A stretch of DNA of 14,900 bases from Alphaproteobacteria bacterium (GCA_015654715.1 JAATGK010000123.1:1-14900), one strand, 5' to 3'. Positions 1-7,405 are shown, counted from the stretch's first letter. The notes: generated by a model not told the origin, from the sequence alone. Program-made: numbers and translations.

Positions 1-6
1 GATCCA

Positions 7-1491
7 ATGAACTTTTCAATTCCTGCAACGCTTACGACGGTCGCCTATATCGGCGCCACCATCCTCTTCATCCTCCGCCTTGGCGGACTTTCCAATCCGG
101 AAACCAGCCGCCGCGGCAACTGGGTCGGCATCATCTGCATGACGATCGCGATCCTGGCGACCGTGTTCGGCATGCGCGGCAGCCAAACCGGCGACGTCCA
201 GATCGTCGCGCTTCACGGCCTGCCGTGGATCGTCGGCGCCATGTCGGTCGGCGGCACCATCGGTCTGATCTTGGCCAAGAAGGTCAAGATGACCCAGATG
301 CCGGAACTGGTCGCCATCATGCACAGCCTGGTCGGCCTGGCGGCTTGCACCATCGGCTTTGCCAGCTTCATCGACACCACGCCGCTCGACGTGCCGCTGA
401 AGGATCTGGCGGCGTCCGAAAACATTCACCTGATCGAGATTTATGTCGGCATCCTGATCGGTGCCGTCACCTTCTCGGGCTCGGTGATCGCGTTCGGCAA
501 ACTGTCGGGCAGGATCGGCGGCAAGCCGGTCATTCTTCCCGGCCGCAATCTGATCAACCTTCTCGGCCTCCTGGTGGTGATCTACTACGGCTACGTCTTC
601 GTCGCCGCCGGCGGTCTGCACGAACAGGCCCCGACGGTGCAGATCTTGATTCCGCTGATCGTGATGACGGTGATTGCGCTGCTGTTCGGCATCCATATGG
701 TGATGGCGATCGGCGGCGCCGACATGCCGGTGGTGGTGTCGATGCTCAACTCCTATTCGGGTTGGGCGGCGGCGGCGACCGGCTTCATGCTGTCGAATGA
801 CCTTCTGATCGTGGTCGGCGCGCTGGTCGGCTCGTCGGGTGCGATCCTTTCCTACATCATGTGCCGGGCGATGAACCGCAAGTTTCTGGCGGTGATCTCC
901 GGCGGCTTCGGCACCGGCGGCGGCGCTGCGGCCAAGAAGAAGGACGACGGCGAACCGCAAGGCGAAGTCACCCCGATCAGTGCCACCGACACGGCCGAAC
1001 TTTTGAAAGAAGCCAAGAGCATCATCATCGTTCCGGGCTACGGCATGGCGGTCGCGCAAGCGCAGCACACGGTGTACGAAATCACCAAAGTGCTGCGGGA
1101 GCAGGGCAAGAACGTGCGTTTTGGCATCCATCCGGTCGCCGGCCGTATGCCGGGCCACATGAACGTGCTGCTCGCCGAAGCCAAGGTCCCCTACGATATC
1201 GTCATGGAAATGGACGAGCTCAACGGGGACTTCCCGGATACCGATGTGTCGATGGTCATCGGGGCCAACGACATCGTCAATCCGGCGGCTCAGGAAGACC
1301 CCACTTCGCCGATCGCCGGCATGCCGGTTTTGGAAGTGTGGAAGGCCAAGACCTCCGTCGTGATGAAGCGTTCGATGGCGTCCGGTTATGCCGGCGTCGA
1401 CAATCCGCTGTTCTACAAAGAGAACAACCGGATGCTGTTCGGCGATGCCAAGAAGATGCTCGACGAAGTACTGGTGGCCCTCAAGGCCTGA
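7..1491 (+). CDS. pntB: NAD(P) transhydrogenase subunit beta (PntB)
   Basis: This is the beta subunit of the proton-translocating transhydrogenase of the inner membrane, which uses the proton gradient to move hydride from NADH to NADP+ and so supplies NADPH. The 494-residue protein starts with a membrane domain of many hydrophobic helices (about residues 5-290) that includes the typical N-terminal [10 protein letters not shown] motif. A Gly/Ala/Lys-rich hinge (about 300-325) joins it to the C-terminal NADP(H)-binding domain III. That domain shows [10 protein letters not shown] (344-353), [18 protein letters not shown] and the [17 protein letters not shown] segment near the end. The length slightly exceeds that of E. 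coli PntB because of the hinge. The ATG lies only 6 bases inside the window, so its ribosome site and the expected upstream pntA genes are not visible. An intrinsic terminator follows the stop. The identification is secure. Confidence 0.97.
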   Translation: MNFSIPATLTTVAYIGATILFILRLGGLSNPETSRRGNWVGIICMTIAILATVFGMRGSQTGDVQIVALHGLPWIVGAMSVGGTIGLILAKKVKMTQMPELVAIMHSLVGLAACTIGFASFIDTTPLDVPLKDLAASENIHLIEIYVGILIGAVTFSGSVIAFGKLSGRIGGKPVILPGRNLINLLGLLVVIYYGYVFVAAGGLHEQAPTVQILIPLIVMTVIALLFGIHMVMAIGGADMPVVVSMLNSYSGWAAAATGFMLSNDLLIVVGALVGSSGAILSYIMCRAMNRKFLAVISGGFGTGGGAAAKKKDDGEPQGEVTPISATDTAELLKEAKSIIIVPGYGMAVAQAQHTVYEITKVLREQGKNVRFGIHPVAGRMPGHMNVLLAEAKVPYDIVMEMDELNGDFPDTDVSMVIGANDIVNPAAQEDPTSPIAGMPVLEVWKAKTSVVMKRSMASGYAGVDNPLFYKENNRMLFGDAKKMLDEVLVALKA

Positions 1492-1513
1492 TTTTCAATG
1501 TCATCGTGACTGG

Positions 1514-1541
1514 ACCCCGCCGGGTAACCGGCGGGGTTTTT
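1514..1541 (+). terminator. Intrinsic terminator of pntB
   Basis: A perfect 9-bp GC stem (CCCCGCCGG at 1515-1523 with CCGGCGGGG at 1528-1536) closes a GTAA loop and is followed by five T's. An extra A-T pair extends the base. It lies 23 bases after the pntB stop. The other strand has no T tract after the stem, so it should act only on pntB. Confidence 0.9.
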
Positions 1542-1549
1542 GTTTGGGT

Positions 1550-2224
1550 TCAAGGCCGCAGTGTGGGCGGCAGATAGTGCGACAGCGCCACAGAGGCTCC
1601 GTTGGCGCTTTGGGTAATCACCAGAAGCCAGGCCCGTCCTTGCGCTTTGGCGGCTCGCCCGGTTTCGTCCTCGGCGAGCGGGATCATGGCCGTTCCGCGC
1701 ACCTCGAACGAATAGAGCGTCGGCCGGCGTTGTCGGCTGTCCGGCGATCGGGTGATGCCGGCCCATTGGTGCAACGCCGCGACGCTGGCCGCTTCGCTGT
1801 TATTCCAACTGAAGATCGTGCAAGCGGTGGTCTTCTGGAGCATGGCAGAACCAAAAGGTTCCACCGTGTGTCCGGCATCGAGGGTCAGCTTATGACCTTC
1901 GAAATCCAGATCCCAGCCGGTCATGTCCATGGGAACCGGTTCGGTCGTCGCGGCAGCGCGGCGCTGGTGAAACGGCAGGCGCGACAGCATCACCGCCTTA
2001 GCGATCGCCTCCGACTGTGTACCGGTGGCAAGGCAGAATCTTCGAAAGGCATCGTAGAGCGGCATCCTGTGCGCGGACGAACCCTCGTTGCCAAAAGCGG
2101 CGCTTTGCGCGGCGTCGCCGGATGCTGGCATTGCTGTCCGGTCCGCCTGCTTCATCGTGTCTGCTGCCGCCAAGCCGGGCAGAACCAAAAGAGTCACGGC
2201 AAGTGGAATGAGCGCGCATTTCAT
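1550..2224 (-). CDS. Hypothetical exported protein
   Basis: I do not recognise this family. The open frame continues upstream, but the ATG at 2224 is preferred: a GAGG ribosome site (2234-2237) sits 9 bases before it. From there the protein begins with a clear signal peptide: Met-Lys, a hydrophobic run (ALIPLAVTLLVLPGL) and an Ala-rich cleavage region near residue 21. The mature part is about 200 residues with no further membrane segment. It contains a segment YDAFRRFCLATG, followed by mixed alpha/beta sequence and a C-terminal stretch rich in beta formers (AWLLVITQ). An alternative start 9 bases upstream (2233) gives MAAMK. The gene converges on pntB and is separated from it by the pntB terminator. 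A periplasmic location is inferred from the signal peptide only; no function is suggested. Confidence 0.7.
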   Translation of the reverse strand: MKCALIPLAVTLLVLPGLAAADTMKQADRTAMPASGDAAQSAAFGNEGSSAHRMPLYDAFRRFCLATGTQSEAIAKAVMLSRLPFHQRRAAATTEPVPMDMTGWDLDFEGHKLTLDAGHTVEPFGSAMLQKTTACTIFSWNNSEAASVAALHQWAGITRSPDSRQRRPTLYSFEVRGTAMIPLAEDETGRAAKAQGRAWLLVITQSANGASVALSHYLPPTLRP

Positions 2225-2582
2225 GGCCGCCATCCTCGATGGGCCGCTCTTTGTAGGTGATGTTGCGAGCATCAACAACGCAAGCTTGTGTGACGGAGGA
2301 AACCGGCATCGCCACACCATGAAGTGATTGAAACCTCGCGGCAACCAAGATGGCTACATTACGGCGGTGGCAAATCCGTCATGTTCCCCAGCGGCTTGCC
2401 GCGTTTCTTCAGATCATGCCAAGAGGGGGTGCGCTGATTTATATTTTTCCCCGCCTTGTGGCTGTCACAGATGCCCCGGTAGAATCCCCCCATCGAAATG
2501 AGCAAAGTGACGGGCCTGATCGTCGCCAACGCGCGATAGACCGGCAACCCGTCCGCCAAGATGGCCCGGATAACTCCTCGTC
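2225..2582. other. Gene-poor intergenic stretch
   Basis: This 358-base gap separates the leftward exported-protein gene from the rightward GNAT gene. It should hold both promoters; only a rightward candidate (2456-2485) is convincing. An ATG at 2498 opens a 13-codon frame (MSKVTGLIVANAR) without a ribosome site. A leftward 66-codon frame (2559-2359) ends in HDLKKRGKPLGNMTDLPPP and is less arginine-rich than a typical shadow frame, but it has no clear start signal. I see no repeat, RNA gene or terminator here. Confidence 0.5.
2456..2485 (+). promoter_or_regulatory. Candidate sigma70-type promoter for the first GNAT gene
   Basis: TTGTGG (2456-2461) and TAGAAT (2480-2485) are separated by 18 bases. 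The -10 hexamer matches the consensus at five of six positions. Transcription would start near 2492, giving a leader of about 90 bases before the GTG start at 2583. This is prediction by eye only. Confidence 0.35.
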
Positions 2583-3143
2583 GTGTGTACCATCAGAGAG
2601 GCTCGGCTGCCGAACGATAAGCCGGTGATCCTCGACTTCATCATGGCGTTACAGCGCTATGAATCGTTCCTCGAACCCAATCGCTTGATCGATTCGGTCA
2701 TGGCTGAGGAGTATTTCACCACGCTCCTCGAACGCACCGCCAAAGGGTGCATCTTCATCGCTGACGACGACATGGGCCGCCCTTTCGGCTGGACCGTCGT
2801 CTACGAGGAAGAAACCGAGGCGTTCATCCGCGCCGACGAACGCCATTTCGCCTATCTTGCCGAACTTTATGTTGCCGAAGAAGGCCGCGGCACCGGGGCC
2901 GCGCAAGCGCTCATCGGCGCCTGTGAAGAGTGGGCAGTGGCGAACGGCTATTCCACCATGCGCATCGACTTGCTGTCGCGCAATGCCCGCGCTGCCCGCG
3001 CCTATGAGAAGGCGGGCTACGCGCCGTATTGCCAGGAAGTGAAGAAGCGCTTGGTGCCGGCAGCAGAGGAATCCGAAGAAGAACGGAAAGTCATTCCGCT
3101 CAAATTCGCCAAAGCCAAACGCCTGCCGCTGTCGGCCGCGTAA
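2583..3143 (+). CDS. GNAT family N-acetyltransferase (first paralogue)
   Basis: This is a Gcn5-related acetyltransferase, expected to move an acetyl group from acetyl-CoA to an amine; the substrate is unknown. The 186-residue protein has the GNAT fold signals. The central strand around ELYVAEEGRGTGAAQAL (about 94-110) carries the pyrophosphate-binding R-G-x-G-x-A loop, and the C-terminal NARAARAYEKAGYAPY motif (about 134-149) is classical. The start is a GTG with a weak ribosome site. It is supported because the N-terminus then aligns residue for residue with the downstream paralogue (IREARLPNDKPVIL against VRPARLPDDKPAIL). A stop lies just upstream in frame, so no longer start is possible. 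Compared with the paralogue it has an extra charged tail (about 160-186). A terminator follows directly, so it is probably transcribed alone. Confidence 0.9.
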   Translation: MCTIREARLPNDKPVILDFIMALQRYESFLEPNRLIDSVMAEEYFTTLLERTAKGCIFIADDDMGRPFGWTVVYEEETEAFIRADERHFAYLAELYVAEEGRGTGAAQALIGACEEWAVANGYSTMRIDLLSRNARAARAYEKAGYAPYCQEVKKRLVPAAEESEEERKVIPLKFAKAKRLPLSAA

Positions 3144-3168
3144 GGGATCGAATGAGGGTTGCCCCCGG

Positions 3169-3200
3169 GCCGCCGGTCGGTATTCTCCGGCGGCATTTTT
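3169..3200 (+). terminator. Intrinsic terminator after the first GNAT gene
   Basis: A perfect 8-bp stem, GCCGCCGG (3169-3176) with CCGGCGGC (3187-3194), has a 10-base loop and is followed by A and five T's. It lies between the two GNAT genes and ends 13 bases before the second start codon. It should partly uncouple their expression. Confidence 0.75.
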
Positions 3201-3213
3201 CGGGGGGGTCCCC

Positions 3214-3687
3214 ATGATTACCGTGCGCCCGGCGCGGCTGCCGGACGACAAGCCGGCTATTCTGCGGTTCATCGACGGACTGCAGCGCTTCGAGGCGGAT
3301 TTCGAATCCGACCGCCGGCTCGATCCCGCCTACCCTGAGGACCAGTTCGCGGCGCTGCAGAAGCAGACCGAGAACGGGGTCTTCCTGATCGCCGAGATTC
3401 AAGGGGCAGCCGTGGGCTGGGCGGCCGTCTACGAGCATGAGTCTCCCACCTATGTCGTGCCCGAGGAACGGCACTGCGCAGTGATCTGCGAGGCCTACGT
3501 CGATGCGGCGGTTCGCGGCCAAGGGGCCGGGCGGGCGCTTTTGTCGGCCTGCGAGGCCTGGGCGCGCGGCCGTGGCCTCGGTGTCGTCCACATCGGGCAT
3601 CTGGCGGGCAATGCGCGGGCGTCGGCGGTCTACGAAAAGGCCGGGTTTGCGCCTTATGTGATTTTGCGGCGGAAGAAATTACCCTAA
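3214..3687 (+). CDS. GNAT family N-acetyltransferase (second paralogue)
   Basis: This is a second acetyl-CoA-dependent GNAT acetyltransferase of 157 residues, clearly homologous to the gene 70 bases upstream. It shares the ARLPDDKPAIL start, the LQRFE helix, the GWAAVYE strand and the closing NARASAVYEKAGFAPY motif (about 133-148). The acetyl-CoA pyrophosphate loop is RGQGAGRAL (101-109), closer to the family consensus than in the first copy. The ATG at 3214 is preceded by a run of seven G's (3202-3208), which can serve as ribosome site. It lacks the charged C-terminal tail of the first copy. The pair is best explained by an old tandem duplication, since many core positions have diverged. The substrate is unknown. 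Confidence 0.93.
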   Translation: MITVRPARLPDDKPAILRFIDGLQRFEADFESDRRLDPAYPEDQFAALQKQTENGVFLIAEIQGAAVGWAAVYEHESPTYVVPEERHCAVICEAYVDAAVRGQGAGRALLSACEAWARGRGLGVVHIGHLAGNARASAVYEKAGFAPYVILRRKKLP

Positions 3688-3749
3688 AGTCGCAGGCGTT
3701 CCGCTTACGTTCCAACCTGATATCGATCCCGGTTAAAACGGAGAAATCT

Positions 3750-3872
3750 TTGCGGCTGAAACGGTTAAGCGCTGATCTGTCCGAGGCGGCGGGCTGGAAC
3801 CGGGCCGCATTTGGCGATATGAACCTCATCCTATGCGCCCGCCTTGACGGCGCGGCAAAGCGAAAGGTCTGA
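3750..3872 (+). CDS. Possible small protein, 40 residues, TTG start
   Basis: A short open frame begins with TTG, 6 bases after a GGAG ribosome site (3740-3743). It ends in TGA 6 bases before the start of the zinc-ribbon gene, so translation could be coupled. The product would be basic at both ends (MRLKRLSADL... and ...GAAKRKV) with a central GWNRAAFGDMNLILCARL segment. I do not recognise it. The spacing and ribosome site favour translation; the small size and rare start codon argue against it. It may simply be leader sequence. Confidence 0.3.
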   Translation: MRLKRLSADLSEAAGWNRAAFGDMNLILCARLDGAAKRKV

Positions 3873-3878
3873 AGTCCG

Positions 3879-4610
3879 GTGTCCGATACAACAGATTTCT
3901 GCTCCAATTGCGGAACCAATTTAGAGCCCACCGCCACGGCTTGTCCCAGTTGCGGGGCGCCGGTGCACGGAGCCCCTGCGGCACCTTCGCCGAAGGGTTT
4001 GAGCGCGATCGTTGCCTTCGCCAAGGCCAAGCCGGGCACGTGGATCGGCGGTGCGGTGGTGGTTGTCGGTGTCGTGGCGTTCGTGGTGTTGGGCGGCATG
4101 TTCGGGCCGAGCGGCAAGGCGATTTGTACCGCCTCGCTCGATCAAGCGCGGGCGTTCGGCGTGATTTCGCCTTCGGCGGTGCTGGATTCGTCCTCGGCGA
4201 AATCGACCGACGTCAAGAACCGCAAGTCCTGCGTCGCCAAGGCCGGCGACGACAGCTTTACGCTGGTCGCCGACATCAAGAGCGAAGACGCCGCGCACCG
4301 GAAGTGCCGCGACTACGTCAAGCAGAGCGGCTGCATTGCGCTCTACAGCGTGGCGCGCAGCGACGGCATGACGACCTATCAGGTGCGCGAGATTCCGCCG
4401 GGTGAAACCGACGAAGCGCTGGCGAACGAAGGTGTGCTCGGTACGCCGCCGGCGCCGAACCCTGCCCAGCAGAACGGTGCGGCGCCGAATGCCGTGCCGG
4501 CCGGGGATCAAGGCGCCGGTCTCGACACCGAAACCGCGGTCGACAATTCCGGCGGCATGCAAGGCCCGCCGGCACAACAGCAGGCCGTCCCGCCGCCGCC
4601 GCAACAGTAA
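3879..4610 (+). CDS. Zinc-ribbon membrane protein with Pro/Gln-rich tail
   Basis: This is a hypothetical protein of 243 residues with three visible parts. The N-terminus is a zinc ribbon with two CxxC knuckles (Cys8/Cys11 and Cys22/Cys25, in CSNCGTNL and CPSCGAPV). One strongly hydrophobic helix (about 54-76) then follows. The remainder is a region of about 100 residues with several cysteines (ICTASLDQ, KSCVAK, RKCRDY, SGCIAL), and the last 70 residues are low-complexity and rich in Pro, Ala, Gln and Asn. The start is a GTG with an AAAGG-like site about 12 bases upstream. With a cytoplasmic zinc ribbon the soluble part would be periplasmic, where its cysteines could form disulfides; this is inference. 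The function is unknown. It converges on the EVE-domain gene with no gap, and no terminator is seen. Confidence 0.85.
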   Translation: MSDTTDFCSNCGTNLEPTATACPSCGAPVHGAPAAPSPKGLSAIVAFAKAKPGTWIGGAVVVVGVVAFVVLGGMFGPSGKAICTASLDQARAFGVISPSAVLDSSSAKSTDVKNRKSCVAKAGDDSFTLVADIKSEDAAHRKCRDYVKQSGCIALYSVARSDGMTTYQVREIPPGETDEALANEGVLGTPPAPNPAQQNGAAPNAVPAGDQGAGLDTETAVDNSGGMQGPPAQQQAVPPPPQQ

Positions 4611-5027
4611 TTATTCGAGACCGGCCATTTTGGCGATGGCTTGCCATTCGGCGGCCGTCACCGGCTGCACGCTGAGGCGCGAGTTTTTCACCAGCACCAT
4701 GGCCTTCAGGCTGGGCGCGGCTTTGATCTCGGCCAGGCTGACAGGCCGCGGCAGTGCGCGCACCGCTTTGACGTCGACGAGCCCGAACTTTCCGGTTTCA
4801 TCGGTGGGATCGGGACGGTAAAGGCCGATCACTTCGACGATGCCGACGATCTGTTTCTCATCGACCGAATGATAGAAGAAGCCGCGATCGCCCTTGGCCA
4901 TCGCCTTCATATTGTTCGCAGCTTGATGATTGCGCACGCCGCTCCACGGCTCGCCCGCGGCGCCTTTTTTCACCTGCTCCTCCCAGGACCAGGTGGCGCG
5001 TTCGGTTTTGAACAGCCAATACGCCAT
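4611..5027 (-). CDS. EVE domain-containing protein
   Basis: This is a small single-domain protein of 138 residues of the EVE family (PUA-like fold, related to human THYN1), a family linked to binding of modified bases in nucleic acids. The hallmarks are present in order: MAYWLFKTE at the start, WSWEEQV, the core WSGVRNHQAANN (28-39), GDRGFFYHS (46-54), IVGIVEV, the YRPDPTD turn and, near the end, LVKNSRLSVQPVTAAEW. Many members have a proline after the KTE or KSE; here it is arginine. The open frame extends upstream, but the ATG at 5027 gives the normal family start and length. Its A is shared with the TGA of the preceding YciI gene (TGATG), so translation is very likely coupled. It is the last gene of the gpsA operon. 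Confidence 0.93.
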   Translation of the reverse strand: MAYWLFKTERATWSWEEQVKKGAAGEPWSGVRNHQAANNMKAMAKGDRGFFYHSVDEKQIVGIVEVIGLYRPDPTDETGKFGLVDVKAVRALPRPVSLAEIKAAPSLKAMVLVKNSRLSVQPVTAAEWQAIAKMAGLE

Positions 5028-5317
5028 CAGAACTTGGCTTCCACGGCATTGACGGTGGCTTTCCACGGGCGAATGTCGGAGGACGCGAACAGACCCGCTT
5101 TCACATACGGGTCGGCAGCATGCCATGCCGTCATCGTCTCGAGGTCTGGCGCTTCGACGATCATCATGCTGCCGCACATCTGGTCATCGGCATCGAGGAA
5201 CGGCCCGCCGAGCTTGATGCGGCCGGTCTCGCGGGCAAAGGCGAGATGCGCCTCGCGAACCGAGAGACGCAACGCCAGTGAATCCTTCTTGTCGATGGCC
5301 GTCAGGACAAACAGCAT
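5027..5317 (-). CDS. YciI family protein (second tandem copy)
   Basis: This is a YciI-like protein of 96 residues with a dimeric ferredoxin-like alpha/beta-barrel fold. Known features are the N-terminal strand MLFVLTAIDK, the conserved histidine (His24, in REAHLAF), the GGPF turn (37-40), the Asp-Pro-Tyr motif (69-71) followed by KAGLF, and the closing PWKATVNAVE. His and Asp are the residues conserved across the family, and their presence suggests an intact active site. The physiological reaction is not established for most members. An AAGGTG ribosome site precedes the ATG. The upstream YciI stop is one base away (TGATATG), and the downstream EVE gene overlaps by one base. It is third in the gpsA operon. 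Confidence 0.92.
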   Translation of the reverse strand: MLFVLTAIDKKDSLALRLSVREAHLAFARETGRIKLGGPFLDADDQMCGSMMIVEAPDLETMTAWHAADPYVKAGLFASSDIRPWKATVNAVEAKF

Positions 5318-5318
5318 A

Positions 5319-5612
5319 TCACACCTTTTCGAGGGCGTTGATGGTCAGTTTCCAGGGATGCAGCTCCTGGCGCTCGAACAGACCGGCTTGGCTGTAGGGA
5401 TCGTTTTTCACATAGGCCTGGGCCTCGTCGTAATCCTTGGCTTCGATGATCGAGAAGCTGCCGATCATTTCGTCGCTCGGCCCGGTGAACGGTCCGCCGA
5501 ATTTCACTTTGCCATTGGCTTGTGTGTAGGCGACGTGATGGGGACGGGTTGCGGCCCTTACGGCGGCGCCGCCAAGTTTTTTGTCGAAGGCGATGAACAT
5601 GAACAAAGGCAT
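5319..5612 (-). CDS. YciI family protein (first tandem copy)
   Basis: This YciI-like protein of 97 residues is paralogous to the next gene downstream. It shows the opening strand MPLFMFIAFDKK, a His-His pair (25-26) at the conserved histidine position, KFGGPF (37-42), an Asp-Pro-Tyr motif (71-73) with AGLF, and a PWKLTINALE end. The two copies align over their full length without gaps of note but differ at many positions, so the duplication is not recent. The start codon follows the gpsA stop with no gap (TAGATG). The ribosome site (GGAG, 6 bases before ATG) lies inside the end of gpsA. The reaction is unknown; a hydrolase, lyase or dehalogenase-like small-molecule role is only a family-level guess. 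Confidence 0.92.
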   Translation of the reverse strand: MPLFMFIAFDKKLGGAAVRAATRPHHVAYTQANGKVKFGGPFTGPSDEMIGSFSIIEAKDYDEAQAYVKNDPYSQAGLFERQELHPWKLTINALEKV

Positions 5613-6635
5613 CTAACTCTCCACTTCAGGTTTAAGCGGGCGGCTCATCAGCCGCGCGATGGATTGGTCCAGCGGCAGCGTGCCGTCGAGCACGCTGGCC
5701 ATGGTTTCGGCGACCGGCAGTTCGATGTTTTCGGCACGGGCGCGGGTGACCAGTGCCGGGGCGGTTTCGACGCCTTCGGCCAAGGGCTGACCGGGCTGGC
5801 GCAGCGTTGCGAGCGACCGGCCGCGGCCGACCTCGCGGCCGAAATGGAAATTGCGCGAATTGGGGCTGGTTGCGGTCAAAACCAGATCGCCAAGGCCCGA
5901 CAATCCCATCAGCGTTTCGGCGCGGGCGCCCAGCTTGACGCCCAGCCGAGTCAATTCGGCGAAGCTGCGGGCAATGAGCGCGGCACGGGCGCTTTCGCCG
6001 AGGCCGAGCCCGTCGACGATTCCGCAGGCGATGGCATAGACGTTCTTGGCCGCGCCGCCGAGCGCGACGCCGATCAGATCATCGCTGGCATAGGGGCGGA
6101 AGGCGGCGTGGCCGAGGCTCGCCTGCAATCGTCCGGCGACGGCGCCGCGGGCGGCGATGGTGACGGCCGTCGGCAGGCCGCGGGCGGCATCGTGCGCAAA
6201 CGAGGGACCGGACAAGATGGCGGGCTCGCACGCCCCGGCAGCCTCGGCCAGGACTTCATAGACCAGCTTGCCGCTGCCCCGTTCGATGCCCTTGGCGCAG
6301 ACCACCAGTGGGGTCCCCGGGCGCGCAACTTGGGCCAAGGCGTTCAGCGTGGCCCGCAGATGTTGGGCAGGCGCCACCACCAGCAGGGCATCGGCATCGG
6401 CGGCGGCGGCGAGGTCACCGGTCGCCTCGATGGCGGCGGGCAGCGGTACGCCGGGCAGGAAAATGGGGTTCTGGTGGTCCGCCGCGATGGCCGCCACCAC
6501 CTCCGGCTCGCGCGCCCACAGCCGCACGGCAGAGCCGGCACGTGCGGCGGTCAGGGCCAGCGCGGTGCCCCAGGCGCCGGCGCCGATCACGCCGATGGTG
6601 CTGTAGGATGCTGGTGCGGATGCTGTTTCGGCCAT
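5613..6635 (-). CDS. gpsA: Glycerol-3-phosphate dehydrogenase [NAD(P)+]
   Basis: This cytosolic enzyme reduces dihydroxyacetone phosphate to sn-glycerol 3-phosphate, the backbone of phospholipids. The protein has 340 residues, normal for the family. The Rossmann motif GAGAWGTALA is at 18-27. CAKGIE (113-118) contributes one catalytic-site lysine and GGAAKNVYAI (193-202) the other. SGPSFAHDAARGLPTAV (142-158) and LMGLSGLGDLVLTATSPNSR (242-261) are family signatures. The frame can be extended to a GTG at 6653, but the ATG at 6635 is preferred because GGAG sits 6 bases upstream of it. It heads a leftward operon with two YciI genes and an EVE gene. In many alphaproteobacteria the cluster also includes tsaD upstream of gpsA; here the upstream neighbour is a divergent lolA-like gene instead. 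Confidence 0.97.
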   Translation of the reverse strand: MAETASAPASYSTIGVIGAGAWGTALALTAARAGSAVRLWAREPEVVAAIAADHQNPIFLPGVPLPAAIEATGDLAAAADADALLVVAPAQHLRATLNALAQVARPGTPLVVCAKGIERGSGKLVYEVLAEAAGACEPAILSGPSFAHDAARGLPTAVTIAARGAVAGRLQASLGHAAFRPYASDDLIGVALGGAAKNVYAIACGIVDGLGLGESARAALIARSFAELTRLGVKLGARAETLMGLSGLGDLVLTATSPNSRNFHFGREVGRGRSLATLRQPGQPLAEGVETAPALVTRARAENIELPVAETMASVLDGTLPLDQSIARLMSRPLKPEVES

Positions 6636-6756
6636 CTGATGCTCCGGTCGCACGTATCCCTAATCTGAGTCGCGACCCCAGAGGCGGAATCTAGCGCCGA
6701 AGCGTGCCCGGCGCGAAGCCCTAGCTTCCGCCGCAATCGGGCGCTATCACGAGGAC

Positions 6757-7401
6757 ATGCGCCGTTTCGCTCAAATTCTCGTTCTGGCTGTCGCCGCAGT
6801 GGTCGCGACCGGGGCCGGCCAGCCGCCGCCGCCGCGCCACATCGAATTCAGCGACGCCGATCGCGCCGATCTCGACAAGGTCAGCGCCTATCTCAACGGT
6901 ATCCGCTCGCTCGAAGGCGGCTTCGTCCAGATCGGCCCCAACGGCGAACTTGATCAGGGCCGCTTCTATCTCGTGAAGCCCGGCAAGCTCCGGTTCGAAT
7001 ACCAGCCCCCCAGTGCGCTGCTGATCGTCTGCGACGGGCGTACCTTCGCGGTGTTCAACAAAAAGCTGAAGACGGTCGACCGTTATCCGCTGTCTTCGAT
7101 TCCGCTCGATGTGCTCCTCGGCGAGCATGTCGATCTCAAAAAGGACAGCTCCATCGTCAAGCTGCAGCGGGCGCCCGGCACGCTGGTGATCGAGGCGCGC
7201 ACTTCCACCAACCGCTCCAAGGCCAACATCGCCATCACCTTCGCTTATCCGTCGTTGGAACTGCGGCAATGGACCGTGATCGATGATCAAGGCCTGCCGA
7301 CGACGGTCGCTTTGCGCAACCTCGCTTCCGGCACCAATCCGAGCGAGTCGCTGTTCGTGCTGCGCGACACCAAAGGCGTCGGGGCAAAATCGCGGGATTG
7401 A
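6757..7401 (+). CDS. LolA-like outer-membrane lipoprotein carrier protein
   Basis: This is a periplasmic carrier of the LolA fold, expected to shuttle lipoproteins from the inner to the outer membrane. The 214-residue protein starts with a signal peptide: MRRF, then a hydrophobic Ala/Val stretch, ending near residue 20 before GQPPPP. The LolA signatures follow. LNGIRSLEGGFVQIGPNG (47-64) corresponds to the family's opening helix-strand. GRFYLVKPGKLRFEY (68-82) is the most diagnostic motif, then the LLIVCDGRTFAVFNKK strand pair, and the WTVIDDQGLPTTVALRN end. GAGG lies only 2 bases before the ATG, unusually close, but no better start exists. The next gene begins 4 bases after the stop, suggesting one transcript. 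Assignment to the family is strong. Whether it is the main LolA of this organism is not shown. Confidence 0.88.
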   Translation: MRRFAQILVLAVAAVVATGAGQPPPPRHIEFSDADRADLDKVSAYLNGIRSLEGGFVQIGPNGELDQGRFYLVKPGKLRFEYQPPSALLIVCDGRTFAVFNKKLKTVDRYPLSSIPLDVLLGEHVDLKKDSSIVKLQRAPGTLVIEARTSTNRSKANIAITFAYPSLELRQWTVIDDQGLPTTVALRNLASGTNPSESLFVLRDTKGVGAKSRD

Positions 7402-7405
7402 TTCT

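Noticed and set aside
16..1158. A 380-codon leftward open frame over pntB
   Set aside because: It is an antisense shadow of pntB, with a His/Arg/Asp-rich composition typical of such shadows.
2359..2559. Leftward 66-codon frame as a gene
   Set aside because: The C-terminal part is not obviously shadow-like, but there is no ribosome site at any of its ATGs and no recognisable domain. It is mentioned only within the intergenic entry.
6636..6653. N-terminal extension of gpsA from GTG 6653
   Set aside because: GGAG lies 6 bases before ATG 6635 and no ribosome site precedes the GTG.
4641..6668. A 675-codon rightward open frame
   Set aside because: It lies antisense to the EVE, YciI, YciI and gpsA genes, which are all clear family members. 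The product is a low-complexity Gly/Gln/Arg sequence.
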